DNA of 40,540 nt, taken from contig CAJQQO010000074.1 of the NCBI GenBank assembly GCA_905480475.1, positions 1-40,540 of the forward strand, given 5' to 3'. The notes beneath the pieces are model-generated. The model was not told where the DNA came from and searched no databases. It saw only the letters and a list, made by a program, of their open reading frames with translations. Positions 27,935-36,433 of the stretch are shown in pieces (the stretch's first letter is position 1; every line of letters begins with the position of its first letter). Both the position numbers and the translations under genes were made by a program. This DNA is from an uncultured Pseudomonadales bacterium. Its GTDB lineage: Bacteria > Pseudomonadota > Gammaproteobacteria > Pseudomonadales > UBA7434.

Positions 27935-28822
27935 CTAGGTTTGCCAAAACTCTTTGCACAAATCAATAAACGCCTCACAACTGCTGTTTAGATTTTTACC
28001 TTTTTTATAATACAGACCGACCTGCCTTTCAATGCTACCAAAAGAAAAATCCTCTAGCGCTTCAAACTCACGACAAACCGGATGCTCTTCCAATAATTTA
28101 CTATCAATAAAAGCAGCACCCAAACCTTGATCCACTAAATAGATACGCATACTTAAACTCGACACTTCCCATACCGATTTAAAGCGATCGCGAATCCGTT
28201 GAATCGCTGGTCGCATTTGCGGGTTATCGAGTGATGATGCAATTAGCGGTGTTTGGCGCAAGGTTTTACTATCACCCTTAATCATATTTTTAAATTCAGG
28301 ATGCTTGGGGCTAACTACTAGATAACGCGTTTCATCAAACAGTGGAACAGTCGTAAACGCGTCCATCTTTTTTTGAAACGGCCCCATCGCTAATTCAGCG
28401 CGACCGGATAGAATGCTATAAATTAAATCTCTACTGGGTAACTCGGCCACTTTAAGTTGAGTATCTTGTTGCTGCTCGCAAAAACGACTAATCAGCTGCG
28501 GCGCATAAAATCGATTGATAGTGCTGTTGATCGCCAAATTAAACACTTGCTGATCACCTCGCTTAATACGCGATAAATCTTCCAGCACCTGCTTCTCTTC
28601 GCGCAACACTTCGTTGGCGTATTCCAGCAGCCGCCTACCCGCATCTGTTAGGGTTAGCTTTTTGTCCCGCAGTAGTAACTTCACATCCAACTTAGCTTCA
28701 AGGTTGGCGATCGACTGGCTAACCGCAGACTGGCTGATATGCAGATGCTCGGCCGCACGATTAAAACCATGCGCCTCAACCACCGCCTGAAAAGCTTTTA
28801 ACTCATTGTTTTCTAATCTCAA
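27935..28822 (-). CDS. LysR family transcriptional regulator
   Basis: MRLENNELKAFQAVVEAHGFNRAAEHLHISQSAVSQSIANLEAKLDVKLLLRDKK. Confidence 0.95.
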   Translation of the reverse strand: MRLENNELKAFQAVVEAHGFNRAAEHLHISQSAVSQSIANLEAKLDVKLLLRDKKLTLTDAGRRLLEYANEVLREEKQVLEDLSRIKRGDQQVFNLAINSTINRFYAPQLISRFCEQQQDTQLKVAELPSRDLIYSILSGRAELAMGPFQKKMDAFTTVPLFDETRYLVVSPKHPEFKNMIKGDSKTLRQTPLIASSLDNPQMRPAIQRIRDRFKSVWEVSSLSMRIYLVDQGLGAAFIDSKLLEEHPVCREFEALEDFSFGSIERQVGLYYKKGKNLNSSCEAFIDLCKEFWQT

Positions 28823-28948
28823 TTTCTAGCCCTACCGCCTAAGCCGTTGATATTAGTACTGCTTATTATCTGATAAGTAAAATTAACTTATCTAATTCTA
28901 GAGCAATCACTAAAATATCACCATTACAGCACTTTCTACGGAGTAAGC

Positions 28949-30055
28949 ATGAGTACAGAGACAATTTTTTCGGCCGACCTTGCTGGTATTGAGGTAGGCG
29001 AAACCGCGATATCCCACGTTAACGGCGCGGACGGCGAACTTGCTTATCGCGGCGCACCGATTGAAACATTGGTCGATAAACCTTTTTGGCAAGTGGTCTG
29101 GCTAGTGCTGTTTGGTGATTATCCTAATGCCAGTCAAGAAGACGCGCTGCGAATATTTATGGCTAACAACAGCAGCCTTAGCGAACAAGAGTTGGCCATA
29201 CTGAAATTGCTGCCCAATGATTTACACCCTATGTTGATGCTGCAAGCGATGGTGCCGATTATAAATTTAGACGCCGCTGATCGAATCGATGGACTTTCCA
29301 ACGACGCCCATAGCGGCCTTATCATTGCCAGCAAACTACCTTCACTGATCGCTGCCAAGCGCCAGTTTGAATTAGATAGAGACGCTATTGCTGTCGATAT
29401 AAATGAGAGCTTTCATACAAATTTTTTACTGATGTTTAACGACCAAGCGCCTACCGAAAAACAAATTCAAATGCTCGACACCGCACAAATCCTGCAAATG
29501 GAGCACGGCTTTAATGCCTCTACCTTTGCCGGTCGCGTTTGTGCCAGTACGCTTGCGCCGATTCAAAGTGCTATCACTGCATCAATCGCCACACTATACG
29601 GTGAGCTACATGGCGGCGCGGATCAAGCCGCATTGGAAATGGCGCAAGCCATTGGCAAACCAGAACTCGCCGCAGCCTATGTTGACGATTGTTTAGCGAA
29701 AAAAATTAAGATTATGGGCATGGGGCATCGCGAATATAAAGTACTTGATCCGCGTGCAAAAATTCTTAAACCGATGGCGCAGGAACTCTGTGATAGCGGC
29801 GATGCAAAAGCAATCTTCTCCACATTAGTTGCGGTAGAAGATGCCTGTCGCGAAGCCTTTAATAAAAAGGGCAAAGAAATAAGAGCGAATGTCGAGTTTT
29901 ATAAAGGCGCGGTGTTTTATCAGTTAGGCGTTCCATCGCACTACTTTACTAGTTTGTTTGCGATGGCAAGAGTGTACGGTTATATCGCGCACTATTTAGA
30001 GTTTAGCGGCAATAGTCGGTTGATTCGGCCTAAAGCAAGATATGTGGGTAAGTAG
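28949..30055 (+). CDS. Citrate synthase / 2-methylcitrate synthase
   Basis: GELAYRGAPIETL, ELHGGADQAALEMAQAIG, IMGMGHREYKVLDPRAKILK. Confidence 0.93.
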   Translation: MSTETIFSADLAGIEVGETAISHVNGADGELAYRGAPIETLVDKPFWQVVWLVLFGDYPNASQEDALRIFMANNSSLSEQELAILKLLPNDLHPMLMLQAMVPIINLDAADRIDGLSNDAHSGLIIASKLPSLIAAKRQFELDRDAIAVDINESFHTNFLLMFNDQAPTEKQIQMLDTAQILQMEHGFNASTFAGRVCASTLAPIQSAITASIATLYGELHGGADQAALEMAQAIGKPELAAAYVDDCLAKKIKIMGMGHREYKVLDPRAKILKPMAQELCDSGDAKAIFSTLVAVEDACREAFNKKGKEIRANVEFYKGAVFYQLGVPSHYFTSLFAMARVYGYIAHYLEFSGNSRLIRPKARYVGK

Positions 30056-30109
30056 GTAGATCGCTAAGAATTGTCTTGTTAACCAATAGTCTTTAAGACC
30101 CACGGTAAA

Positions 30110-30538
30110 CTAAGTGTCTTTACGCTGGATAATAAAGACTCCGGTTGCATGCGCTAATAATTTATTATCAGCAGAATAAAGATGCCCTTCGCTAACTGCA
30201 GTTCGTTTAGATAAATTAATTAACTTACCCTTAGCAAGCAGCGGCTCGTTGCGTGGAATAGGCCGCAGCATTTTTATCGATAAATCCAGTGTCGCATAGG
30301 GAATGGTGGCATCTTCAAGTTGGCACATCACAATACAACCCGTGACCGTATCCAAAACCGTTGCCGCAAAACCACCGTGCACTGCGCCGGCAGGATTTAA
30401 GTGTTGATCACCTGCAGTGGCTTCAAACTCTATTAAATCGGCGCTAACGGTAACAGGCTGCATCTGCATAGTTAAACCCATGGAAGGTGGCGGTATCTTA
30501 CCGGCGGCCATCAGCTGCAAACACTCTAAACCTGTCAT
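30110..30538 (-). CDS. PaaI family hotdog thioesterase
   Basis: HLNPAGAVHGGFAATVLDTVTGCIVM...LDLSIKMLRPIP. Confidence 0.92.
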   Translation of the reverse strand: MTGLECLQLMAAGKIPPPSMGLTMQMQPVTVSADLIEFEATAGDQHLNPAGAVHGGFAATVLDTVTGCIVMCQLEDATIPYATLDLSIKMLRPIPRNEPLLAKGKLINLSKRTAVSEGHLYSADNKLLAHATGVFIIQRKDT

Positions 30539-30580
30539 ATTAATTTGTCTCTTAAAAAATATTGGCTGTTTTGAAATAAC

Positions 30581-31012
30581 TTAAAGCGCAATAAGCTCAT
30601 CAAACAATGGGCCAATCATACGCTTAATTACCTGCTCGCTGGCAAATACGCGCTCGCCGGATAACTTATTACCCTCGACTAATAACACACCCAAAACCCG
30701 ATGCGTTTCTTTTACCCCATTAAAAGAGCACTCAATCACATACTCTTGAGCCACGCTATTCTCATTTACCCATTGTCCGATCAAGGTCCCACCGACAACG
30801 TTAGGCGAATAGCTTGCAAAAAAATACTGATAAAAACGCAAGGCATTGTCAGTGCCTGAGAACTGTTTATCTAAAGTAGGATACTCATAAACCGGGTTAT
30901 CACTGAGCGTTGTCATAACGCCATCAAGGTCTTGCGCCGCCTCGCACTCTGCATGTAATGCACCGAGTGCCGCAACTTCATTGAGCGATAGAATAATCGA
31001 TGAAGAACTCAT
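30581..31012 (-). CDS. SnoaL/NTF2-like protein
   Basis: 143 aa; HAECEAAQDLDGVMTTLSDNPVYEYPTLDKQFSGTDNALRFYQYFFASY. Confidence 0.8.
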   Translation of the reverse strand: MSSSSIILSLNEVAALGALHAECEAAQDLDGVMTTLSDNPVYEYPTLDKQFSGTDNALRFYQYFFASYSPNVVGGTLIGQWVNENSVAQEYVIECSFNGVKETHRVLGVLLVEGNKLSGERVFASEQVIKRMIGPLFDELIAL

Positions 31013-31048
31013 CAGTTATTTTTCTCCTGTTTTTATTTTAAAATGCGT

Positions 31049-31651
31049 TTAATCAACCAGCTCAACGTCCAAGCTTTCCAATAAGCTTACCGCTTCATAA
31101 CGACTAAACTTAGCTTGATTAATCCGGTTATTGTAAATATCAATATGATAATCTGTTGCTTCAGTAAAATCAGCAGCGGTTAGATTAGTGCTATTAAACA
31201 GACTGCCACTGAATTTGCTATAGCTAAAATTGGCCTCGGTAAAATCACCTTCTCTAAAATCTACATCGTGAGCCTTGCACTCTTCAATCACTAACTCTTT
31301 TAACTTAAGTCCGTAAAACGAACTGTCGCTGATAATACATTTTAGTAATTTGATAGGCGCACATAAAGCCAAACTTGGCCAATCCGCTTTAGTCCAATTG
31401 ACTCCCACCATTTTGCAATCCTCAAAGATTACATCGAAGAATTTACTGTACTCAACTTTGAGCACACTTAAATTGCATTTCAAAAAATGGCAATCAATAA
31501 ATTTGCAGCGAGTAAAATTAGCATCGCTAAAGTCGCATTCGGTAAACTTACAGCTATCAAATTCAATACCGTCAAATGATTCGGATGGATTTTGAAGATT
31601 ATTAAATTGCTTTCCGTAATACTCAGTTGAATCTTTGGCCAAATCAATCAT
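31049..31651 (-). CDS. Pentapeptide repeat protein
   Basis: CKFTECDFSDANFTRCKFIDCHFLKCNL...DFREGDFTEANFSYSKFSGSLFNSTNLTAADF. Confidence 0.95.
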   Translation of the reverse strand: MIDLAKDSTEYYGKQFNNLQNPSESFDGIEFDSCKFTECDFSDANFTRCKFIDCHFLKCNLSVLKVEYSKFFDVIFEDCKMVGVNWTKADWPSLALCAPIKLLKCIISDSSFYGLKLKELVIEECKAHDVDFREGDFTEANFSYSKFSGSLFNSTNLTAADFTEATDYHIDIYNNRINQAKFSRYEAVSLLESLDVELVD

Positions 31652-31839
31652 TAGGTTTCCAATTACAAACTATTTTTATCAATGAACTTTTACTTAGCCA
31701 TCGTTAACTTATCGAATCCGACTTAAACAATTGTCATGGTCATTGCAGCTAAATCTGAATGGCTTATATAAAGATATAGGTTTTGGTTTATTAATCGTCG
31801 GTAAGACACTTTTTAGCCAACGTAAATTTTTCCAATAGT

Positions 31840-32421
31840 TTACTTTAACTCTCGCATCAGCTTAGCAATTTGATATGAGCCCTGATCTTCCAGATGCGTT
31901 GCTACACTTTCCCTATCCGCCGCCGAACGATTCTGGTTTAACTTAAATTTAGCCTGTATATCGCTAATTAAAATCTCAACGCCAACGATAGCATTTAACA
32001 TTGATACTGGATAACCCGGCTGCCAAGGCGATGCAAATCTTGCTTCATTGCTTTCCGTTAGCTGATCAAGCAATAATTTTAATTTCTCTTGGTCAGTAAA
32101 CACTTTAGCCGTGCCATAGATATGCGCTGCTTGGTAGTTCCATGTTGGCACGCCAGAAGATAAATACCATGAGGGAGAGATATAATCGTGCGGGCCTTGC
32201 AGTGTGACCAGCACGGCTTGATTATCCAGCTCAAGATGCTGAGGGTTTTGCTTGGCAAAGTGTCCAATTAGCCTGCTGTTATCATCGCTTAAAAGAAAAG
32301 GCATATGAGTAACAAAGGGTTTATCTGTGACGCTTGAAATTAACTGGCCAAAGCTATTGGCGCGAATAAAATCCAATACCTGCTCTTGATCAGTAACTGC
32401 AAAATGTTTAGGTACGTACAT
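31840..32421 (-). CDS. paiB: FMN-binding negative transcriptional regulator, PaiB type
   Basis: MYVPKHFAVTDQEQVLDFIRANSFGQLIS...HMPFLL...YISPSWYLSSGVPTWNYQAAHIYGTAKV. Confidence 0.93.
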   Translation of the reverse strand: MYVPKHFAVTDQEQVLDFIRANSFGQLISSVTDKPFVTHMPFLLSDDNSRLIGHFAKQNPQHLELDNQAVLVTLQGPHDYISPSWYLSSGVPTWNYQAAHIYGTAKVFTDQEKLKLLLDQLTESNEARFASPWQPGYPVSMLNAIVGVEILISDIQAKFKLNQNRSAADRESVATHLEDQGSYQIAKLMRELK

Positions 32422-32461
32422 TATCGCCTCTAATACAATCCCTATGTATTAATTAAAAGTT

Positions 32462-32872
32462 TTATTCGCCCCAGAACTTCCACCACTTTTTAGCATTTTC
32501 ACTGCGCGCTTCCTGTCCTTGCTCTGAACCTTTATCCAATTCATTTTGCACTTGCTCAGATTTTCTTGCCTGTTGCTTTTCAAGACCGCTTAATTTTTCT
32601 GCCTTTTCCAGTTTTAGCTTTTTCTCTTTCTTATCTTTTTTCTCGATCTTTTCCTTCTTTTCTTTTAGCGCTTTTATTTCATCATTATCTTTATAGTCTT
32701 GCAGATCATCCTCAAGCTTTTCTTTAGCTTTTATCGTCTCATTATGCGCTTCTTTTTGCTCTGCGGTCGGCTTACCCTTGCCTGCCCATTCAGGCTTTTC
32801 GGCAATGGCAGAAGCGGAAAGCGCAGCAATGGACACTGCTGTTGTTAGCGCTATAAGTATTTTTGATTGCAT
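32462..32872 (-). CDS. Secreted Lys/Glu-rich low-complexity protein
   Basis: Signal peptide (ASAIAEKPEW) and strongly charged helical repeats, ending AKKWWKFWGE. Confidence 0.7.
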   Translation of the reverse strand: MQSKILIALTTAVSIAALSASAIAEKPEWAGKGKPTAEQKEAHNETIKAKEKLEDDLQDYKDNDEIKALKEKKEKIEKKDKKEKKLKLEKAEKLSGLEKQQARKSEQVQNELDKGSEQGQEARSENAKKWWKFWGE

Positions 32873-32941
32873 AATAATCTCCCGGATTATGTTTTTTTCT
32901 TTATACCAATGATTTATCTTATCGCTTGCTTTTTTCGCAAG

Positions 32942-33340
32942 CTACTTAAGACTGGGCCTGCTATCCAGCATAATGATATCCAGATTGCGCTGTGCCTGCT
33001 TGGGATTTTGCAAATCCTTTGGCTCTAACATCTCACAGTCATCACGAACCATTTCATCGATATGGCTTGGATAATGCCGACAGTCATCCGGACGATCATG
33101 ATAAATTTGGCAGCTATAAATGGTTTTATTACTCGCGTTAGTGGATGACTGCAACCATGGACAACGCTTTAGCGCTTGACCCGATTCTGGATCAACCCAG
33201 ATTTCGCCTTCGCTAACATAGCGAGCAATATTCGGCCTAAAGATTTCCCACCAATCAATTTCATCTTGCGTGGCCGACAATCCACCATCACTGTATTTAA
33301 TGCAGCACTTGCCACACTGATTACAATCCTTCACAAGCAA
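32942..33340 (-). CDS. YkgJ family cysteine cluster protein
   Basis: CNQCGKCCIKYSDGGLSATQDEIDWWEIFRPNIARYV...CPWL...CQIYHDRPDDCRHYPSH. Confidence 0.92.
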   Translation of the reverse strand: MLVKDCNQCGKCCIKYSDGGLSATQDEIDWWEIFRPNIARYVSEGEIWVDPESGQALKRCPWLQSSTNASNKTIYSCQIYHDRPDDCRHYPSHIDEMVRDDCEMLEPKDLQNPKQAQRNLDIIMLDSRPSLK

Positions 33341-33364
33341 TAACGCTTTTGCGATTTTGCTTTG

Positions 33365-34227
33365 TTATTCTTCATCGGCGGCTTGAATTCGCTCTAACCT
33401 TTCTTGCTCTTCTTCCATCGCTGCTTTGATTTCTTCTAATACCGAATCCACATTAGCGCTTTCGGTATCTTCTTCAAAGTAACCGGTTAATTCTGTTTCG
33501 GGCAGCAAGTCACCCTCTTGATATAAGGTCCATATTTCTTCGGCAAAATGGGTTTGTAATAACTGCGGTGCAAACAAGCCATAGTAGCGGCTCATATTAT
33601 TTACATCGCGCGCCAACATCGCTTCTGCCGAGTTATTAGCTGCCGCATTAACCGCTTGCGGTAAATCAATAATAACCGGGCCGTTTTCATCGACCAGCAC
33701 ATTAAACTCTGACAAGTCGCCATGGATAAGACCGGCACATAACATCCGCACCACGTAGCGCATCATAATTGCGTGATCTTCTAGCGCCTGCTCTTCAGAC
33801 ATGGTGACATCATCAAGTCTTGGCGCGGCGGCACCGTCTTCATCAACGATCAGCTCCATTAGCAATACACCGTCAATACACCCGAAGGTCTCGGGCACAC
33901 GCACATCGGCTCTAGCTAACTTACTTAAGGCATCCACCTCGGCGTTTTCCAAATTTCTTCTTGCTGCGCACGACCATAGGTCGAGCCTTTCTCTACCGCA
34001 CGAGCACGTCGGCCGCTGCGCATCTTACGACCTTCTTGATACTGAGCGGCTTTTTTAAAACTGCGTTTTGCGGCATCTTTATAGACCTTGGCGCAACGAA
34101 TAGCATCGCCACAACGGACAATAAACACATCAGCTTCTTTACCACTCATTAGGCGACTAAGCACTTCATCAACTAGCCCATCGTCGACCAAGGGCTGGAT
34201 TCGCTTTGGAACTTTCATAACATCCAA
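33365..34227 (-). pseudogene. RIO-type serine protein kinase, split into two frames by a single-base frameshift
   Basis: 34227-33925 encodes KRIQPLVDDGLVDEVLSRLMSGKEADVFIVRCGDAIRCAKVYKD...EEIWKTPRWMP*; 33952-33365 continues in another frame NAEVDALSKLARADVRVPETFG...AGLIHGDLSEFNVLVDENGPVIIDLPQAV. Adding one A at tgg-AAAA-cgcc restores a continuous RIO domain. Confidence 0.85.
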
Positions 34228-34446
34228 TTAACTAATTTAAAACTTAAGCTGAATTGTATAGGATTTTGCACAGTAGCCAATTTATTTTTTTATTGGGCGA
34301 GACAATTAGCCACTTTTGCAAAGCTTTGCCAACTATCGACAAAATTCAGGGAAGGGATCGAAATTTTATTCGGAGAAAAGTAGGGATTACGTGGAACTTA
34401 GGGGATTGGCACGCGCAATGCTATAAGCGCGCCTGAGACAAACGAG

Positions 34447-35187
34447 TTAATCGTAACTAACATCAAATGCGCCGGTAGCTTTTAGCTGACGCTTTTCTGG
34501 CTGACCGTAAACCACTAAATCGCCAGCACCTAATACCCTCCCAGAAATCGAAGCATTGGCGGTCAGTACGATATCAGAACTTCCTTGCGACTCAATATTG
34601 ACATGCTTGCAACGCAGCTTTTCCATATCCAAATCGTTGGCTCCACGTATATCAAGTTTACAGTTATTTGCCGTGCCTCTAACCGAAACATCAGCGCTAC
34701 CGCGCATTGATAATTCAAAGCGGGTACTTTGAATGCCACTAAAACGCGCTTCTTGCGAGCCGCGCAACAAAACCTCTTCTAATTGACTACCCGACAACTC
34801 AATCTTAACGCGCTGATTGGTTCCAAAGCCCTCACTGTTAATTAGCAAGCGACCACCTCGCACCTGATACGTTAACGAATCCAATACCGACTGCGTTGCT
34901 GAAATTTTTATTTTAGCGTCTCTACCACCGCGGTAAATAATCTCGGCCGGCACACGAATATCCAATTTACTATAGTTGGCCAGCGTTCGCTCTTGATCAA
35001 TAACAACTCTATCGCTAAACGCTGAGTTATCATCAGTTTTATTGGACTTATAACTGCCAACATTTAATTGATTAACATTACCTAACTCATCTTGCTCGAT
35101 TAGCTCTAACGCTGCGCATAAACCAGAGCCAACTAACATGATTAGTGGTGCGACCAAGGCCCTGAGTTTTTTTGTTGCTGTTATCAT
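34447..35187 (-). CDS. Head GIN domain (DUF2807) protein
   Basis: Exported; YSKLDIRVPAEIIYRGGRDAKIKISATQSVLDSLTYQVRGGRLLI...VSVRGTANNCKLDIRGANDL. ATG 35187 has GGAAAAG upstream. Confidence 0.85.
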   Translation of the reverse strand: MITATKKLRALVAPLIMLVGSGLCAALELIEQDELGNVNQLNVGSYKSNKTDDNSAFSDRVVIDQERTLANYSKLDIRVPAEIIYRGGRDAKIKISATQSVLDSLTYQVRGGRLLINSEGFGTNQRVKIELSGSQLEEVLLRGSQEARFSGIQSTRFELSMRGSADVSVRGTANNCKLDIRGANDLDMEKLRCKHVNIESQGSSDIVLTANASISGRVLGAGDLVVYGQPEKRQLKATGAFDVSYD

Positions 35188-35418
35188 AATTCTTTTCCGG
35201 TTGAGGCAGATGATTAAGCCCATACTTTGCACCCAGCAAACGTTTTTCGCGCACGAGGTTTAAGCGGGCTTTATATCTGCCTTACACAACCTCCGCCAAA
35301 ATTTTTCTGGCACTACAACGCAATGGGTACAATTTAATTTTTAATATCCTTACTTTTAAACCTTCCGCTACATTCGTGATGCAAAATCTTTTCACTCACG
35401 ATATCTAAACAGTATTAG

Positions 35419-35982
35419 TTACTCGGCAATAATGCTTACACGACGATTCACACCACTATTGGGATTATCACCATCTAGCAATTGTGATTCACCTCGACCT
35501 TGGGCGATAACCCGAGTCGGCTCTACAGAATATTCGTTAACAAAGAAGTTCATAACCGCTCTTGCGCGCTGCTCCGACAAGCTTAGGTTGTAGTTATCAT
35601 CGCCAGCCGCGTCGGTATGCCCTTCTAATGTAAAGGCTAACTCTGCTAGCTCATTTGATTGCAGTGCTTCGCCTACAGGACTTAACTGCGCCTTGGCGGC
35701 GGCGGTTAGCTTGGCAGAATCAAAATCAAAATAAACCTCAAGTGATAAACCACGCGGTGCAGACGTTTGCGCAGCTAGTGATTCTGCCGGTTGATTTTTT
35801 AATCGAATACCGCGAGTCAGTGGCTGACCGCTAACACCGTTTGGCGACAATAAATTAATCACCTGCTCTTTGCTCACCTCTTTACCTAAGTGAACGGTAT
35901 CGGCTGACTCAGCGATAGCAAGCGTGCTTAGTGCACAGCAAGTGCTTAATGCGATGGCTTTGATTAATGCTTTCATGTTCAT
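35419..35982 (-). CDS. OmpA family protein
   Basis: Signal peptide; LEVYFDFDSAKLTAAAKAQLSPVGEALQ...LEGHTDAAGDDNYNLSLSEQRARAVMNFF...RVIAQGRGES...NRRVSI. Confidence 0.94.
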   Translation of the reverse strand: MNMKALIKAIALSTCCALSTLAIAESADTVHLGKEVSKEQVINLLSPNGVSGQPLTRGIRLKNQPAESLAAQTSAPRGLSLEVYFDFDSAKLTAAAKAQLSPVGEALQSNELAELAFTLEGHTDAAGDDNYNLSLSEQRARAVMNFFVNEYSVEPTRVIAQGRGESQLLDGDNPNSGVNRRVSIIAE

Positions 35983-36061
35983 GATGTTCTCCGTTTGGTA
36001 CTGGCTGCTAATTGAATAGCTCGTGCAATTGTTTGCGTATTAGTTAATAAATGGGTTTGGT

Positions 36062-36421
36062 TTAAATCTTTTCGTATAAGCAAGTCGCTGTGCCTACATC
36101 AATTAAATACAGCTCGCGATCTTTGCTTGATCCATCATCCTCAAAAACCATAATGCCGTTTTTATCATTGAGTTTTTTGTTTTTCAAATGCGTTTGTTCG
36201 AACAACAATTCTCCTTCCTGCCAGCAACGTAAGTTTGAAGTGTCACGTGCTGTTTGTCGTTCGGGCTGCGCTTCAACGATTTGCTGCTGACGTTCGGCTT
36301 GCGGTGCACTAGTGCTTACTTCTGCACTTGCAAGCTTGGTACCTGCGGCCAATGCCGTAACGCTAGTGACAATGGCCAGTGAAACACTTAATAAACTGAC
36401 GGTAGAAGATTTGCGACTCAT
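36062..36421 (-). CDS. Exported hypothetical protein
   Basis: Signal-peptide-like N-terminus, LRCWQEGELLFEQTHL...CLYEKI; 12 nt downstream of the CsgG-like gene. Confidence 0.7.
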   Translation of the reverse strand: MSRKSSTVSLLSVSLAIVTSVTALAAGTKLASAEVSTSAPQAERQQQIVEAQPERQTARDTSNLRCWQEGELLFEQTHLKNKKLNDKNGIMVFEDDGSSKDRELYLIDVGTATCLYEKI

Positions 36422-36433
36422 TTTGTATAACTC

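Noticed and set aside
33940-33955. Programmed -1 frameshifting in the RIO kinase
   Set aside because: tgg-aaa-acg does not form an X XXY YYZ heptamer allowing good re-pairing; an indel or sequencing error is simpler.
33801-34152. + strand ORFs of 85 and 63 aa over the RIO kinase
   Set aside because: Antisense to conserved kinase coding sequence.
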